Shown here piece by piece: positions 46,616 to 58,388 of a stretch of 64,000 nt of DNA. Made by a program: the position numbers and the translations under genes. The stretch comes from an uncultured Luteimonas sp. GTDB taxonomy: Bacteria; Pseudomonadota; Gammaproteobacteria; Xanthomonadales; Xanthomonadaceae. The DNA lies in contig CAKTDC010000002.1 in NCBI GenBank assembly GCA_934541015.1, positions 1 to 64,000 of the forward strand. Reading direction: 5' to 3'. Numbering within the stretch: the stretch's first letter is position 1; every line of letters starts with the position of its first letter. The notes beneath the pieces were generated by a model. It was given only the letters and a program-made list of their open reading frames with translations, searched no databases and was not told the DNA's origin.

Positions 46616-47614
46616 TCAGCCCGCCGCCAGCGCGCGTTTTGCCGCGGCGACGATCCTGTCCACGTTCGGCAGGTATTTCATCTCCAGCCGGAACAGCGGG
46701 ATGTGGGTGTCGTAGCCGGTGACCCGCTCGACCGGGGCGACCAGGTCGTACATCGAATGCTCGGCCAGGCGGGCGGCGATCTCGGCGCCGAAGCCGGCGG
46801 TGCGCGGCGCCTCGTGCACGATCACGCAGCGGCCGGTCCTGGCCACCGATTCGGCGATGGTGGCGAAGTCCAGCGGCTTGAGCGTGGCCACGTCGATGAC
46901 CTCCGCGCTGATGCCGTCCTGCGCCAGCCGCGCGGCCGCCTCCAGCGTCTCCTTGACCTGCGCCCCCCAGGTGACCAGGGTGACGTCGCTGCCCTCGCGC
47001 AGCACGTAGCACACGTCCAGCGGCAGCGCCTCGCCGTCGTCGGGCACCACCTCCTTGTACTGGCGGTAGATGCGCTTGGGCTCGAAGTAGATCACCGGGT
47101 CGGGCTCGCGGATCGCGGCCAGCAGCAGGCCGTAGGCGCGCGCCGGCGAGGACGGCATCACCACGCGCAGGCCGGGCACGTTGGTGAAGATCGCCTCGTT
47201 GGCCTCGCTGTGGTGCTCGGGCGCGCGGATGCCGCCGCCCCAGGGCACGCGCAGCACCATCGGGCAGTGCAGCCGCCCGCGGGTGCGGGTGCGGAAGCGC
47301 GCGGCGTGGCAGACGATGTGGTCGACCATCGGATACATGAAGCCGTCGAACTGCGCTTCCGCCACCGGCTTCATGCCCATCGCCGCCATGCCCACGGTCA
47401 GCCCGGCGATGGTGGTCTCGTCCAGCGGCGTATCGATCACGCGCGAGCTGCCGAAGGTGGCCTGCAGCCCGGCCGTGGCGCGGAACACGCCGCCGTTGAC
47501 GCCCACGTCCTCGCCCAGCAAGACCACCGATGCGTCATTGCGCAGCTCCCAGGCCAGCGCCTGGGTGATGGCCTCGATCAGGGTGATCGCGGCCGGCGCC
47601 GATGCGCCGCTCAT
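46616..47614 (-). CDS. 2-oxoacid dehydrogenase E1 component, beta subunit
   Basis: 332 residues. Thiamine-enzyme beta-subunit features: LGEDVGVNGGVFRATAGL, DTPLDETTIAGLTVGMAAMG, VPWGGGIRAPEHHSEANEA and VIDVATLKPLDFATI. With the alpha subunit it decarboxylates a 2-oxoacid and acylates E2. The ATG overlaps the E1 alpha stop (ATGA), and 86 nt separate it from E2. PEHHSE is the form typical of branched-chain enzymes, so BCKDH is favoured. Confidence 0.93.
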   Translation of the reverse strand: MSGASAPAAITLIEAITQALAWELRNDASVVLLGEDVGVNGGVFRATAGLQATFGSSRVIDTPLDETTIAGLTVGMAAMGMKPVAEAQFDGFMYPMVDHIVCHAARFRTRTRGRLHCPMVLRVPWGGGIRAPEHHSEANEAIFTNVPGLRVVMPSSPARAYGLLLAAIREPDPVIYFEPKRIYRQYKEVVPDDGEALPLDVCYVLREGSDVTLVTWGAQVKETLEAAARLAQDGISAEVIDVATLKPLDFATIAESVARTGRCVIVHEAPRTAGFGAEIAARLAEHSMYDLVAPVERVTGYDTHIPLFRLEMKYLPNVDRIVAAAKRALAAG

Positions 47615-48684
47615 GCGCGGCCCTCCAGCGCCAGCAGCTGCGCGCGCTGCTCCAGGATGTCCGGCGGCGGATCGGCGTAGAGATGATCGAACATGGCCTC
47701 GGCCGGCTGCACCTCCAGCTCCAGATAGGCGTTGATCTCGACGTCGACCACATCCGCGCACTCGGCGATCCAGTCCTTTTCCTCGGCCTCGCTCCACGCG
47801 CCCTCGGCGACCAGCCAGTTGCGCAGCCGGATGAACGGCTCGCGCGTCCAGGCGTCCCTGACCTCGGCCTCATCGCGATAGCGGCGCGCGTCGTCGGCGG
47901 TGGTGTGGTCGTGCAGGCGGTAGGTCATGAACTCGATCACGCTGCCGCCGCCGCCTTCGCGCGCGCGCTGCATCGCGCGGCGGGTGCCTTCGAGCACGGC
48001 GAACAGGTCGTTGCCGTCCACCTGCAGGCAGTGCAGGCCGCCGGCCAGCCCCTTCTGCGCCAGCGTGGCGGCGCCGGTCTGCGCGTGGCGCGGCACCGAG
48101 ATCGCCCAGCCGTTGTTGATGATGCACTGCACGAAGGGCAGGGCGTAGGCGCCGGCGGCGTTGATCGCGGCATAGGTGTCGGTCTTGGACGAGCCGCCGT
48201 CGCCGCAGCAGGCCACCGCCACGCGCGGCTCGCCGCGCAGCTTGAACGCCAGCGCGGCGCCGGCCGCGTGCAGGCACTGGGTCGCGATCGGCACGCACCA
48301 GGGGAAGTCGTGCCGCGGCACCTTGAAGTCGTTGCCGCGCTCGTCGCCGCCCCAGTACATCAGGATCTCGCGCAGCTGCACGCCGCGCATGATCTGCACG
48401 CCGTACTCGCGATAGCTCGGCGCCAGCACATCCTCGGGCCGCATCGACGCGCCGATGCCGATATGCGTGGCCTCGTGGCCCAGGCAGGGCGCATAGGTGC
48501 CGAGCTTGCCGGTGCGCTGCAGGGCGATGGCCTTGGCGTCGAAGGTGCGCACCAGCAGCATCCGCCTGAACAGCTCGCGCACGGTGTCGGCAGCGGGAGC
48601 CTCCGGCGGCAGCGGCGCCACCGGCCGGCCGTCCGGGCCGAGGTACTGCAGGTGTTCGATCTCGAAGCTCGCGACAACGGTCAT
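47611..48684 (-). CDS. 2-oxoacid dehydrogenase E1 component, alpha subunit
   Basis: 357 residues. The thiamine diphosphate motif is GDGGSSKTDTYAAINAAGAY with INNGWAISVP closing it; RMLLVRTFDAKAIALQRTGK, GHEATHIGIGAS and RLHDHTTADDARRYR are further family segments. First gene of the E1a-E1b-E2-VOC operon; no E3 gene is in the window. Divergent from kynA with 114 nt between them that should hold both promoters. Confidence 0.93.
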   Translation of the reverse strand: MTVVASFEIEHLQYLGPDGRPVAPLPPEAPAADTVRELFRRMLLVRTFDAKAIALQRTGKLGTYAPCLGHEATHIGIGASMRPEDVLAPSYREYGVQIMRGVQLREILMYWGGDERGNDFKVPRHDFPWCVPIATQCLHAAGAALAFKLRGEPRVAVACCGDGGSSKTDTYAAINAAGAYALPFVQCIINNGWAISVPRHAQTGAATLAQKGLAGGLHCLQVDGNDLFAVLEGTRRAMQRAREGGGGSVIEFMTYRLHDHTTADDARRYRDEAEVRDAWTREPFIRLRNWLVAEGAWSEAEEKDWIAECADVVDVEINAYLELEVQPAEAMFDHLYADPPPDILEQRAQLLALEGRA

Positions 48685-48798
48685 CAGCACGCATCCGGTC
48701 GTTGACGAGAACCGGAATGATAGGGGCTGCGGCGTAAAGAACCGTTGCGCAATGCGGCAACCGCGACGTGGCGGGGCGACCTGCTGTAACCTCGTCCG

Positions 48799-49671
48799 AT
48801 GGCCATCGAACAGAACCAGCGCCCGCTCGAGGAAGGCATCCATACCGAGCTGTCCGGCCACATGACCTACGGCGGCTACCTGCAGCTCGAGCGCCTGCTG
48901 TCGGCGCAGGTCCCGGTCTCGGATCCGCCGCACCACGACGAGATGCTGTTCATCGTCCAGCACCACGTCTCGGAGCTGTGGCTGAAGCTGGTCATCCACG
49001 AGCTGGGCGCGGCCATCGGCTTCCTGCGCCGCGACCAGGTGTGGCGCTGCCAGAAGGTGCTCGCGCGCTGCAAGCAGGTGCTGCGCCAGCTGACCGAACA
49101 GTGGTCGGTGCTGGAGACGCTGACGCCGTCGGAGTACATGGAGTTCCGCGGCGTGCTCGGGCCTTCCTCCGGCTTCCAGTCGCTGCAGTACCGCATGGTC
49201 GAGTTCATGATGGGCAACAAGAACGCGGCCATGCTCAAGGTGTTCGACCACGATCCGGCCGGGCAGGCGCGGCTGCGCGAGGCGCTGGAAGCGCCCGGGC
49301 TGTACGACGAGTTCCTGATGTACCTGGCGCGCTGGGGTCACGCGATCCCGGCCCCGCACCTGCAGCGCGACTGGAGCCGGCCGCACGCGCGCGACGAGGC
49401 GCTGCTGCCGGTGCTGGAGGCGATCTACGAGGACACCGGACGCTACTGGCGCGAGTACGCGCTGAGCGAGGACCTGGTGGACCTGGAGAGCCAGTTCCAG
49501 CTCTGGCGCTTCCGGCACATGCGCACGGTGATGCGGATCATCGGCTTCAAGCGCGGCACCGGCGGCTCCTCCGGCGTGGGGTTCCTGAAGCAGGCGCTGG
49601 AGCTGACGTTCTTCCCCGAGCTGTTCGACGTGCGCACGCGGATCGGCCCGCCGCCGGCCGCGGCGCGCTGA
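48799..49671 (+). CDS. kynA: Tryptophan 2,3-dioxygenase
   Basis: 290 residues. Haem enzyme signatures: LTYGGYL-like [33 protein letters not shown] near residue 45-65, [17 protein letters not shown], and [20 protein letters not shown] with the proximal His. It opens the tryptophan ring to N-formylkynurenine. No other kynurenine-pathway gene is in the window. Length is standard. Confidence 0.97.
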   Translation: MAIEQNQRPLEEGIHTELSGHMTYGGYLQLERLLSAQVPVSDPPHHDEMLFIVQHHVSELWLKLVIHELGAAIGFLRRDQVWRCQKVLARCKQVLRQLTEQWSVLETLTPSEYMEFRGVLGPSSGFQSLQYRMVEFMMGNKNAAMLKVFDHDPAGQARLREALEAPGLYDEFLMYLARWGHAIPAPHLQRDWSRPHARDEALLPVLEAIYEDTGRYWREYALSEDLVDLESQFQLWRFRHMRTVMRIIGFKRGTGGSSGVGFLKQALELTFFPELFDVRTRIGPPPAAAR

Positions 49672-49693
49672 AGCGCAGGCGCGGGCGCAGCGC

Positions 49694-50356
49694 ATGTCCG
49701 GTGCAGCGACGGTCCTGCCGGCCTGGATGCACTGGGTCGCCTGGGCGGCGGTCGCGGCCGCGCTGGCGCGCGGCGCCCCGGCGCTGCTCGCCCACCTGCG
49801 GCGCAGCGACGGCGAGGCCCGCCGCGTGCTGCTGGTCGCGGTCCTGGCGCTGGCCGCGATGCGCTGGTTCAACACCGCGCCGCTGCAGGGCGTGGTCCTG
49901 CATTTCCTCGGCGCCACCATCGCCACCCTGATGTTCGGCTCCGGCGTGGCCTGCTGGATCATGGCGGCGGTGAGCCTGTCGGGCGTGCTGCTCGGTGCCG
50001 CCTGGCACGGCTGGGCCGCCGATGCCCTGGTCAGCGGGATGCTGCCGGTCGCGGTGACGGCGCTGGCGTCGCGCCTGGCGCGGCGCTGGGTGCCGCGCAA
50101 CATCTTCACCTACGTCATGTTCAACGCCTTCTTCGCCGCGGCGCTGGCGATGGCGGCCTCGACCCTGGCCAAGGCCGCCGTGACCGCCCTGACCGGCGGC
50201 AGGCAGGTCGCGGCCTACCTGGCGGCGACGCCGCTGCTGATGTTCGCCGAGGCGTTCTTCGCCGGCACGGTGATGGTGCTGGTCGTGGTCTACCGGCCGC
50301 AGTGGTGCTGCAGCTTCGACGACCGCCTGTATCTGTGGCCGCAGCGGCCGATGTAG
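49694..50356 (+). CDS. Membrane protein of the CbiM-like ECF permease type
   Basis: 220 residues with six hydrophobic segments. FNTAPLQGVVLHFLGATIATLMFG, NIFTYVMFNAFFAAAL and the C-terminal WCCSFDDRLYLWP are recalled from proteins annotated as energy-coupling factor ABC permease (COG3235). No ATPase genes are adjacent, so a full ECF transporter is not shown. It starts 22 nt after kynA and may be co-transcribed. Confidence 0.75.
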   Translation: MSGAATVLPAWMHWVAWAAVAAALARGAPALLAHLRRSDGEARRVLLVAVLALAAMRWFNTAPLQGVVLHFLGATIATLMFGSGVACWIMAAVSLSGVLLGAAWHGWAADALVSGMLPVAVTALASRLARRWVPRNIFTYVMFNAFFAAALAMAASTLAKAAVTALTGGRQVAAYLAATPLLMFAEAFFAGTVMVLVVVYRPQWCCSFDDRLYLWPQRPM

Positions 50357-50435
50357 CGCGGCAGCGGCCGCGCCAGGGAGGCGCCGGCGGCCGGGCTGCT
50401 AGGATGCCGCATCCGTTTCGTCCCCAGGACCCTGC

Positions 50436-52016
<1,581 letters not shown>

Positions 52017-52172
52017 GGCCGCGCCGCCGGGACGGGCGCTGCGCGGTTGCCGGCCGCCGCCGGACGGGGCGGGGGGTTTGACGGGCGCCGGCCCGCGGGT
52101 CCATCCTCGCCCGTCGCACGTGGCGGGGCGAACCGCTCCGCGACCTGAATCCACGAGGGGGAGTCCGAGCGC

Positions 52173-53708
52173 ATGAGTTCCGCCAATACCGTCGAGCCCG
52201 CGGGTCCGGGCATGGAGAAGCCGGCTTCCGGCAGTGCCCTTCCCGAGTTCGCCCAGGTCATGGGCCATCCGCGTCCGCTGTGGATGCTGTTCATGACCGA
52301 GTTCTGGGAGCGTTTCGCCTTCTACGGCATGCGCTGGGCGCTGGCGCTGTACATCGTCGCCCAGTTCTACAGCGGCGACAGCGCCGGCGAGGCGCCCGCC
52401 AGCCGGCTCTACGGCGCCTACCTGGCGCTGGTCTACGCCGCGGCGCTGTTCGGCGGCTACGTCGCCGACCGCATCATCGGCTACCAGCGCTCGATCCTCC
52501 TCGGCGCGGTGATCATGGCCGCGGGCCTGTTCATGATCGTCATGCCCAACGAGCAGCTGTTCAAGCTGGGCCTGGCCACGGTCATCGCCGGCAACGGCCT
52601 GTTCAAGCCGAACATCTCGACCATGGTCGGCAAGCTGTACGCGCCCGGCGACGACCGCCGCGATTCGGGCTTCACCCTGTTCTACATGGGCATCAACGCC
52701 GGCGCGCTGATCGCGCCGATCCTGACCGGCTGGCTGGCCGAGCGCATGTTCGGCGGTTCCCCCGACATGCCCGCCTACAAGGTGGTGTTCATCGCCGCCG
52801 GCATCGGCATGCTGATCAGCCTGGTGTGGTTCTGGTTCGGCCGCGCGCAGCTCAAGGGCATCGGCCGCCCGGCGGAGGGCGAGGGCGGGAAGCAGCGGGT
52901 GCTGTTCACGCTGATCGGCGCGCTGGTGTCGATCCCGGTGATCTACTTCCTGCTGGCGATCGATGCGGGCCACCTGCAGTGGCTGCTCACCGCGCTGTTC
53001 GTGGCGCTGTGCGTGCTGATCCTGCGCGAGGGTTTCCGCGACGGCGCGGTGCGCCGCGACATGGCGATCGCGATGCTGATTATCTTCGCCTTCAACGTGC
53101 TGTTCTGGATGTTCTTCGAACAGGCCGGAAGCTCGTTCAACTTCCTCGCCCAGAACATCGTCAACCGCGACTTCGGCGGCTGGATCTTCCCGGTGGGCTG
53201 GTTCCAGTCGGTGAACTCGCTGGCGATCATCACCCTGGCGCCGGTGATCGCGTGGATCTGGATCAAGCTGGGCAAGGCCAATCCGTCGATCCCGCGCAAG
53301 TTCGGCCTGGGCATCATCTTCAATGGCCTGGCGTTCCTGCTGCTGATGTTCGCGCTGTCGAGCCTGGTGGATCCGCAGACGCTGAAGATCCCGTTCTGGA
53401 CCCTGTTCATGGTCTACGTGATCCAGTCGATCGGCGAGCTGTGCCTGTCGCCGATCGGGCTGTCGATGGTGACCAAGCTGGCGCCGGTGCGGCTGGTCGG
53501 CTTCGGCATGGGCGGCTGGTTCCTGTCCACCGCCATCGGCAACAACCTGTCTGGCATCTTCGCCAGCCACGTCAGCGGCGAGGGCGGCATGAGCGTGGAG
53601 TCGGCGCTGTCGGGCTACACCTTCGGCTTCTGGGTGCTGGTCGGCGCGGGCGTGCTGCTGTTCCTGATCGCGCCGCTGATCCAGAAGCTGATGCACGGCG
53701 TGAAGTGA
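52173..53708 (+). CDS. Proton-dependent oligopeptide transporter (POT/PTR2)
   Basis: 511 residues, about 14 membrane helices. The POT proton-coupling motif ExxER is in MTEFWERFAFYGMRWALALY (near residue 45); IGYQRSILLGA, GNGLFKPNISTMVGKLY and MFFEQAGSSFNF are family segments. Takes up di- and tripeptides with protons. GAGGGGGAGTCCGAGC precedes the ATG. It fits with the peptide and amino-acid degrading genes around it. Confidence 0.95.
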   Translation: MSSANTVEPAGPGMEKPASGSALPEFAQVMGHPRPLWMLFMTEFWERFAFYGMRWALALYIVAQFYSGDSAGEAPASRLYGAYLALVYAAALFGGYVADRIIGYQRSILLGAVIMAAGLFMIVMPNEQLFKLGLATVIAGNGLFKPNISTMVGKLYAPGDDRRDSGFTLFYMGINAGALIAPILTGWLAERMFGGSPDMPAYKVVFIAAGIGMLISLVWFWFGRAQLKGIGRPAEGEGGKQRVLFTLIGALVSIPVIYFLLAIDAGHLQWLLTALFVALCVLILREGFRDGAVRRDMAIAMLIIFAFNVLFWMFFEQAGSSFNFLAQNIVNRDFGGWIFPVGWFQSVNSLAIITLAPVIAWIWIKLGKANPSIPRKFGLGIIFNGLAFLLLMFALSSLVDPQTLKIPFWTLFMVYVIQSIGELCLSPIGLSMVTKLAPVRLVGFGMGGWFLSTAIGNNLSGIFASHVSGEGGMSVESALSGYTFGFWVLVGAGVLLFLIAPLIQKLMHGVK

Positions 53709-53874
53709 GGTTCCGGCCGCTCCCGTCCCGGCGGGAGCGGCGACAATGTCCCGGGCCGCGGGAACGGAACCGGCGCCGCTGCATCCGGCGCGTCTGCGGT
53801 GCCATTCCCGCGCGCGCCGCACCCGTTGACCGGCCAGCCGAGCGGCCGGGCATGAACATGAGGATTCCAGGCCG

Positions 53875-55221
53875 ATGACCACACCCGCCGCGCAGGCCCT
53901 GCCGCGCCCGACGCCGATGCAGCGCTGGCTGGTGCTGCTGTTCGTCAGCCTGGCGATGTTCGGCAACTACTACATCTACGACTCGTTCGGTCCGGTGGTG
54001 GACCTGCTGCGTGAGCAGGAGGGCTTCAGCTACGACCAGATCAGCATGATCTTCAGCGCCTACAGCATCGCGGCCGTGGTGGTGCTGCTGATCGGCGGCT
54101 ATGTGATCGATCGCTGGGGGACGAAGAAGGCGATCACGGTGTTCGCGCTGATGTGCCTGGCGGCGGCGGCGCTGACCGCTTCCACTGCGCGCTTCGAGAC
54201 CATCCTCGCCGGCCGCTTCCTGCTCGGGCTGGGCGCCGAGCCGCTGATCGTCGCCGCGACCGCGGTGCTGGCGAAGTGGTTCAAGGGCAAGGAGCTGAGC
54301 TTCGCCTTCGGCATGAACCTGTCGATCGCGCGCTTGGGCTCGGCCTCGGCGGACTGGTCGACCTCGTTCGCCAGCCCGCTGTACGCGAACTGGCAGGACC
54401 CGCTGTGGCTGGCGACCGGCGTGGCCGGCGTCGGCGTGGCCGCGGCGATGCTGTACTGGATGATGGAGGCGCGCGCCGAAGGCCGCGTCGACCTGGGCGC
54501 GCCGCCGGAGGCCGACAGGCTCGACCTGAAGCAGATGTACGCCTTCAGCGCCTCGTTCTGGTACATCGTCGGCCTGTGCGTGGTGTTCTACGCCACCGTG
54601 TTCCCGTTCCGCGCCTTCGCGATCGACTACTTCCAGCAGGCGCACGGCCTCGACCGCGGCACCGCGGGCATGCTGAGCAGCCTGCTGCCGGTGGCGGCGA
54701 TCGTCGCCACGCCGCTGTTCGGGCTGTGGGTGGACAGGGTGGGACGGCGCTCGCTGTTCATGGCAGCCGGTTCGCTGGTGATGCTGCCGCTGTTCCTGCT
54801 GGTGACCTACGCGCCGCCGGGGCCGGAGGTCGGGGTCTGGATTCCGTTCGCCGGAAGCGCGCAGGTTCCGGCCACGTTGCTGGTGGTGATGCTGCTGCTG
54901 GGCGGCGTGTTCTCGCTGATCCCGGCGGTGATGTGGCCGTCGGTGGCCTACATCGTGCGCGAGAACCGCCTGGGCGCGGCCTATTCGATGATGACCCTGT
55001 GCCAGCAGGTGGGCGTGTTCCTGGTGCCGCTGGTGGTCGGGCGCCTGAACACGCATTTCCTCGCCGGCCCGGAAAATCCTCCCGGCTATGCGCCGGGCAT
55101 GTGGTTCTACAGCGCGCTGGCGGCGCTGGGGCTGCTGTTCTCGTTCCTGCTGTGGCGCACCGAGTCGGGCCCGCGCGGGCACGGGCTGGAGACGCCTTCG
55201 GGCCGGGTGGAAGACGCCTGA
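53875..55221 (+). CDS. Major facilitator superfamily transporter
   Basis: 448 residues with 12 membrane helices. MFS loop motif between helices 2 and 3 is present as GGYVIDRWGTKKAI, and again as LWVDRVGRRSLF. VAYIVRENRLGAAYSMMTLCQQVG resembles nitrate/sugar-acid porters, but the substrate cannot be named. It precedes the convergent marR gene by 31 nt. Start at 53875 follows GGATTCCAGGCCG. Confidence 0.9.
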   Translation: MTTPAAQALPRPTPMQRWLVLLFVSLAMFGNYYIYDSFGPVVDLLREQEGFSYDQISMIFSAYSIAAVVVLLIGGYVIDRWGTKKAITVFALMCLAAAALTASTARFETILAGRFLLGLGAEPLIVAATAVLAKWFKGKELSFAFGMNLSIARLGSASADWSTSFASPLYANWQDPLWLATGVAGVGVAAAMLYWMMEARAEGRVDLGAPPEADRLDLKQMYAFSASFWYIVGLCVVFYATVFPFRAFAIDYFQQAHGLDRGTAGMLSSLLPVAAIVATPLFGLWVDRVGRRSLFMAAGSLVMLPLFLLVTYAPPGPEVGVWIPFAGSAQVPATLLVVMLLLGGVFSLIPAVMWPSVAYIVRENRLGAAYSMMTLCQQVGVFLVPLVVGRLNTHFLAGPENPPGYAPGMWFYSALAALGLLFSFLLWRTESGPRGHGLETPSGRVEDA

Positions 55222-55252
55222 GCGCAGCGCCCGCACGGGCGCCGGCCGCGCC

Positions 55253-55747
55253 TCAGGCGTGGCGGAGCATCTCCGCCATGCCCTCGCTGCCGAGCTTGTC
55301 GATCAGCCGCCACAGCATGTCACGCTCCTCGTCGGTCAGCGGATCGAGCAGGTGGCGCTCGCAGGCCAGGGTCATCGGCGCGACCTCGTCGTAGACCGAG
55401 AAGCCGGCGACCGACAGCCTGAGCACCGAGCGGCGGCGGTCCTCGCCGTGGATCTCGCGTTCGATCAGCCCGCGCTCGAGCAGCCGGGCCACCGCGCGGC
55501 TGATCGCCACCTTGTCCATCGCCGTGCGCTCGGCCACCTCGTTGGCCGACAGGTCCGGGTAGCGGCCCAGCACCGCCATCAGCCGCCATTCGGTGATCGA
55601 CAGGCCGAAGCGCGCCTGGTAGCGGCCGGCGATCTCGCGGCTCACCCGGTTCGACAGCACGCTGAGCCGGTAGGGGATGAAATGGTCCAGGTCCAGCGAG
55701 GCATGCTGCGGCGTGGCGGGGGTGGAGGACGGGGATTCGGAGGCCAT
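55253..55747 (-). CDS. MarR-family regulator next to hppD
   Basis: 164 residues from ATG 55747. Winged-helix region: LSITEWRLMAVLGRYPDLSANEVAERTAMDKVAISRAVARLLERGLIERE, followed by the wing (EDRRRSVLRLSVAG). It is divergent from hppD with 91 nt between, so it probably controls hppD-hmgA and itself in response to a tyrosine-pathway intermediate; the ligand is not shown. Confidence 0.92.
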   Translation of the reverse strand: MASESPSSTPATPQHASLDLDHFIPYRLSVLSNRVSREIAGRYQARFGLSITEWRLMAVLGRYPDLSANEVAERTAMDKVAISRAVARLLERGLIEREIHGEDRRRSVLRLSVAGFSVYDEVAPMTLACERHLLDPLTDEERDMLWRLIDKLGSEGMAEMLRHA

Positions 55748-55752
55748 GATGC

Positions 55753-55781
55753 GGTGCACCTTTAGTGGTTGCAGGTGAAAC
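55753..55781. promoter_or_regulatory. Candidate MarR operator in marR-hppD intergenic region
   Basis: GGTGCACC (55753-55760) is a perfect palindrome directly upstream of marR, and GTTGCAGGTGAAAC (55768-55781) is an imperfect palindrome with 5 of 7 matching pairs. Both are within a short, more AT-rich stretch (TTTAGTGGTT, CAATAGAATG) that should contain the hppD promoter. Confidence 0.4.
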
Positions 55782-55838
55782 AATAGAATGGGAGATCAAC
55801 CCGTCAGCGCAGCGCTCGCGCGCCAGGAGACTTTTCGA

Positions 55839-56936
55839 ATGAACGCCCAGCCGAATGTTGGCATGCAGCCGGCCACCTTTGAAAATCCCATGGGCATCGA
55901 CGGCTTCGAATTCGTCGAATATGCCGCTCCGGAAGGCCAGGCCGGACACCTCCACGACTACTTCCGGCGTCTGGGCTTCGTCCAGGTCGCGCGCCACAGG
56001 ACGCGGCCGATCAGCACCTACCGCCAGGGCGACTGCACCTTCCTGATCAACGAGGATCCGGACTCCTTCGCGGCGCGCTTCGCCGCGCGGCACGGCCCCA
56101 GCGCCTGCGGCTTCGCGATCCGCTTCAGCAAGCTGGCCGAGTGGGTGCGGGTGCAGGCGCTGAAGAACGGCGCCGAGGCCTTCGATGCCAAGGACGAGCT
56201 GAGCAAGGCGGTGGCCGCGCCGGTGATCCAGGGCATCGGCGGCTGCATGCTGTACCTGGTGGACCGCTACGACAGCGAAGGCACCATCCACGACCCGGAC
56301 TACGAGTGGCTGCCGGGCGCCGAGAAGATGCCCGCCGGCTTCGGCCTGACCTTCATCGACCACCTCACCCACAACCTCTACCAGGGGAACATGGCGAAGT
56401 GGTCGGACTACTACGAGCGGCTGTTCAACTTCCGCGAGATCCGCTACTTCGACATCAAGGGCGCCAAGACCGGCCTGCTGTCCAAGGCGATGACCGCGCC
56501 CGACGGCATGGTGCGCATCCCGCTCAACGAGTCCAGCGATCCCAAGAGCCAGATCAACGAATACCTAGACAGCTACCACGGCGAGGGCATCCAGCACATC
56601 GCCTGCTTCACCGAGGACATCTACGACACCGTCGAGCGCATGCGCGCGGCCGGCGTCGAATTCCTCGATACGCCCGACACCTACTTCGAGGTGATCGACC
56701 AGCGCATCCCCGACCACGGCGAGGACGTGGAGCGGCTGGCGAAGAACAGGATCCTGATCGACGCCGACCCGGAAACCAAGCGCCGCAAGCTGCTGCAGAT
56801 CTTCACCAAAAACGCGCTCGGCCCGATCTTCTTCGAGATCATCCAGCGCAAGGGCAACGAGGGCTTCGGCGAAGGCAACTTCCAGGCGCTGTTCGAGAGC
56901 ATCGAGCGCGACCAGATGCAGCGCGGGGTGCTGTAA
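55839..56936 (+). CDS. hppD: 4-hydroxyphenylpyruvate dioxygenase
   Basis: 365 residues from ATG 55839, supported by AGGAGA 8 nt upstream; the longer reading is rejected. Metal ligands: His in FIDHLTHNLYQGNM (near 170), His in GIQHIACFTEDIY (near 250) and Glu in GPIFFEIIQRKGNEGFGEGNF (near 330). The enzyme converts 4-hydroxyphenylpyruvate to homogentisate. hmgA follows after 33 nt, so the two form an operon. It is also a VOC-fold protein. Confidence 0.97.
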   Translation: MNAQPNVGMQPATFENPMGIDGFEFVEYAAPEGQAGHLHDYFRRLGFVQVARHRTRPISTYRQGDCTFLINEDPDSFAARFAARHGPSACGFAIRFSKLAEWVRVQALKNGAEAFDAKDELSKAVAAPVIQGIGGCMLYLVDRYDSEGTIHDPDYEWLPGAEKMPAGFGLTFIDHLTHNLYQGNMAKWSDYYERLFNFREIRYFDIKGAKTGLLSKAMTAPDGMVRIPLNESSDPKSQINEYLDSYHGEGIQHIACFTEDIYDTVERMRAAGVEFLDTPDTYFEVIDQRIPDHGEDVERLAKNRILIDADPETKRRKLLQIFTKNALGPIFFEIIQRKGNEGFGEGNFQALFESIERDQMQRGVL

Positions 56937-56969
56937 GGTCCGGGAACGGGCGAGGGCGGGAGACAGGCG

Positions 56970-58277
56970 ATGAACGATCCGGCCGGCAACGGCTACATGT
57001 CCGGCTTCGGCAACGAGTTCGCGACCGAGGCCGAGCCCGGCACCCTGCCGGTCGGGCGCAATTCGCCGCAGCGCGCGGCGCACGGCCTGTACGCCGAGCA
57101 GTTCAGCGGCACCGCCTTCACCGCGCCGCGCGGGCAGAACCGCCGCAGCTGGCTGTACCGCATCCGCCCGGCGGCGCTGCACGGCCGCTTCCGGCCGTTC
57201 GTGCAGCCGCGCTTCACCGACGTCTTCGGCGACGCGCCGGTGTCGCCCGACCAGCTGCGCTGGAGTCCGCTGCCGCTGCCGGAGGCGCCCACCGACTTCG
57301 TCGAGGGTCTTTACACCATGGCCGGCAACGGCGGCGCGTCCAGCCACGGCGGCGTGGGCATCCACCTGTACGCGGCCAACACCTCGATGCGCGGGCGCTA
57401 CTTCTACAGCGCCGACGGCGAGCTGCTGGTCGTGCCGCAGCAGGGGCGGCTGCGGATCGCCACCGAGCTGGGCATCGTGGCGCTGGAGCCGCAGGAGATC
57501 GCGGTGATCCCGCGCGGCGTGCGCTTCCGCGTGGAGCTGCCCGACGGCCCCTCGCGCGGCTACGTCTGCGAGAACTTCGGCGCGCTGCTGCGGCTGCCGG
57601 ACCTGGGCCCGATCGGCGCCAACGGCCTGGCGAGCCCGCGCGACTTCCTGACGCCGCAGGCGGCGTACGAGTCGCTGACCGGGGATTTCGAACTGATCGC
57701 CAAGTTCCAGGGCCACCTGTGGCGGGCGCCGATCGACCACTCGCCGCTGGACGTGGTCGGCTGGCACGGCAACTATGCCCCGTACAAGTACGACCTGCGC
57801 CGCTTCAACACCATCGGCTCGATCAGCTTCGACCATCCCGATCCATCGATCTTCCTGGTGCTCACCTCGCCAACCGACACCCCCGGCGTGGGCAACCTGG
57901 ATTTCGCGATTTTCCCGCCGCGCTGGCTGGTGCAGCAGGACACCTTCCGCCCGCCGTGGTTCCACCGCAACGTCGCCAGCGAGTTCATGGGGCTGATCCA
58001 CGGCGCCTACGACGCCAAGGCCGACGGCTTCGTGCCCGGCGCGTCCTCGCTGCACAACTGCATGAGCGGGCACGGCCCGGACGCGGCCACCTTCGAGAAG
58101 GCCTCGGCCGCCGACCTGTCCAGGCCCGACGTCATCGTCGACACCATGGCCTTCATGTTCGAGACCCGCGGCGTGCTGCGGCCGACGCGTCAGGCGCTCG
58201 AAGCCGGCCACCGCCAGGGCGACTACCAGGACTGCTGGGCCGGCCTGCGCGCGAACTTCATCCCCCCGCGCCCGTAG
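56970..58277 (+). CDS. hmgA: Homogentisate 1,2-dioxygenase
   Basis: 435 residues, normal length. [21 protein letters not shown] at the N-terminus, [19 protein letters not shown] and [18 protein letters not shown] with the iron ligands (His and Glu) are diagnostic; [10 protein letters not shown] holds the catalytic His region. It opens homogentisate to maleylacetoacetate. Isomerase and fumarylacetoacetase genes are not in this window. GGCGGGAGACAGGCG precedes the ATG. Confidence 0.97.
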   Translation: MNDPAGNGYMSGFGNEFATEAEPGTLPVGRNSPQRAAHGLYAEQFSGTAFTAPRGQNRRSWLYRIRPAALHGRFRPFVQPRFTDVFGDAPVSPDQLRWSPLPLPEAPTDFVEGLYTMAGNGGASSHGGVGIHLYAANTSMRGRYFYSADGELLVVPQQGRLRIATELGIVALEPQEIAVIPRGVRFRVELPDGPSRGYVCENFGALLRLPDLGPIGANGLASPRDFLTPQAAYESLTGDFELIAKFQGHLWRAPIDHSPLDVVGWHGNYAPYKYDLRRFNTIGSISFDHPDPSIFLVLTSPTDTPGVGNLDFAIFPPRWLVQQDTFRPPWFHRNVASEFMGLIHGAYDAKADGFVPGASSLHNCMSGHGPDAATFEKASAADLSRPDVIVDTMAFMFETRGVLRPTRQALEAGHRQGDYQDCWAGLRANFIPPRP

Positions 58278-58388
58278 GCGCCGTCAGGCGCGACCAGGAT
58301 ATGGCGCGCGACGGATCGTCGCCGGCGCCCTGGAGACGCACACCCGGGCCCGACGACGCTGCGGCAGCGACACCAGGCTCAGGCAGGC

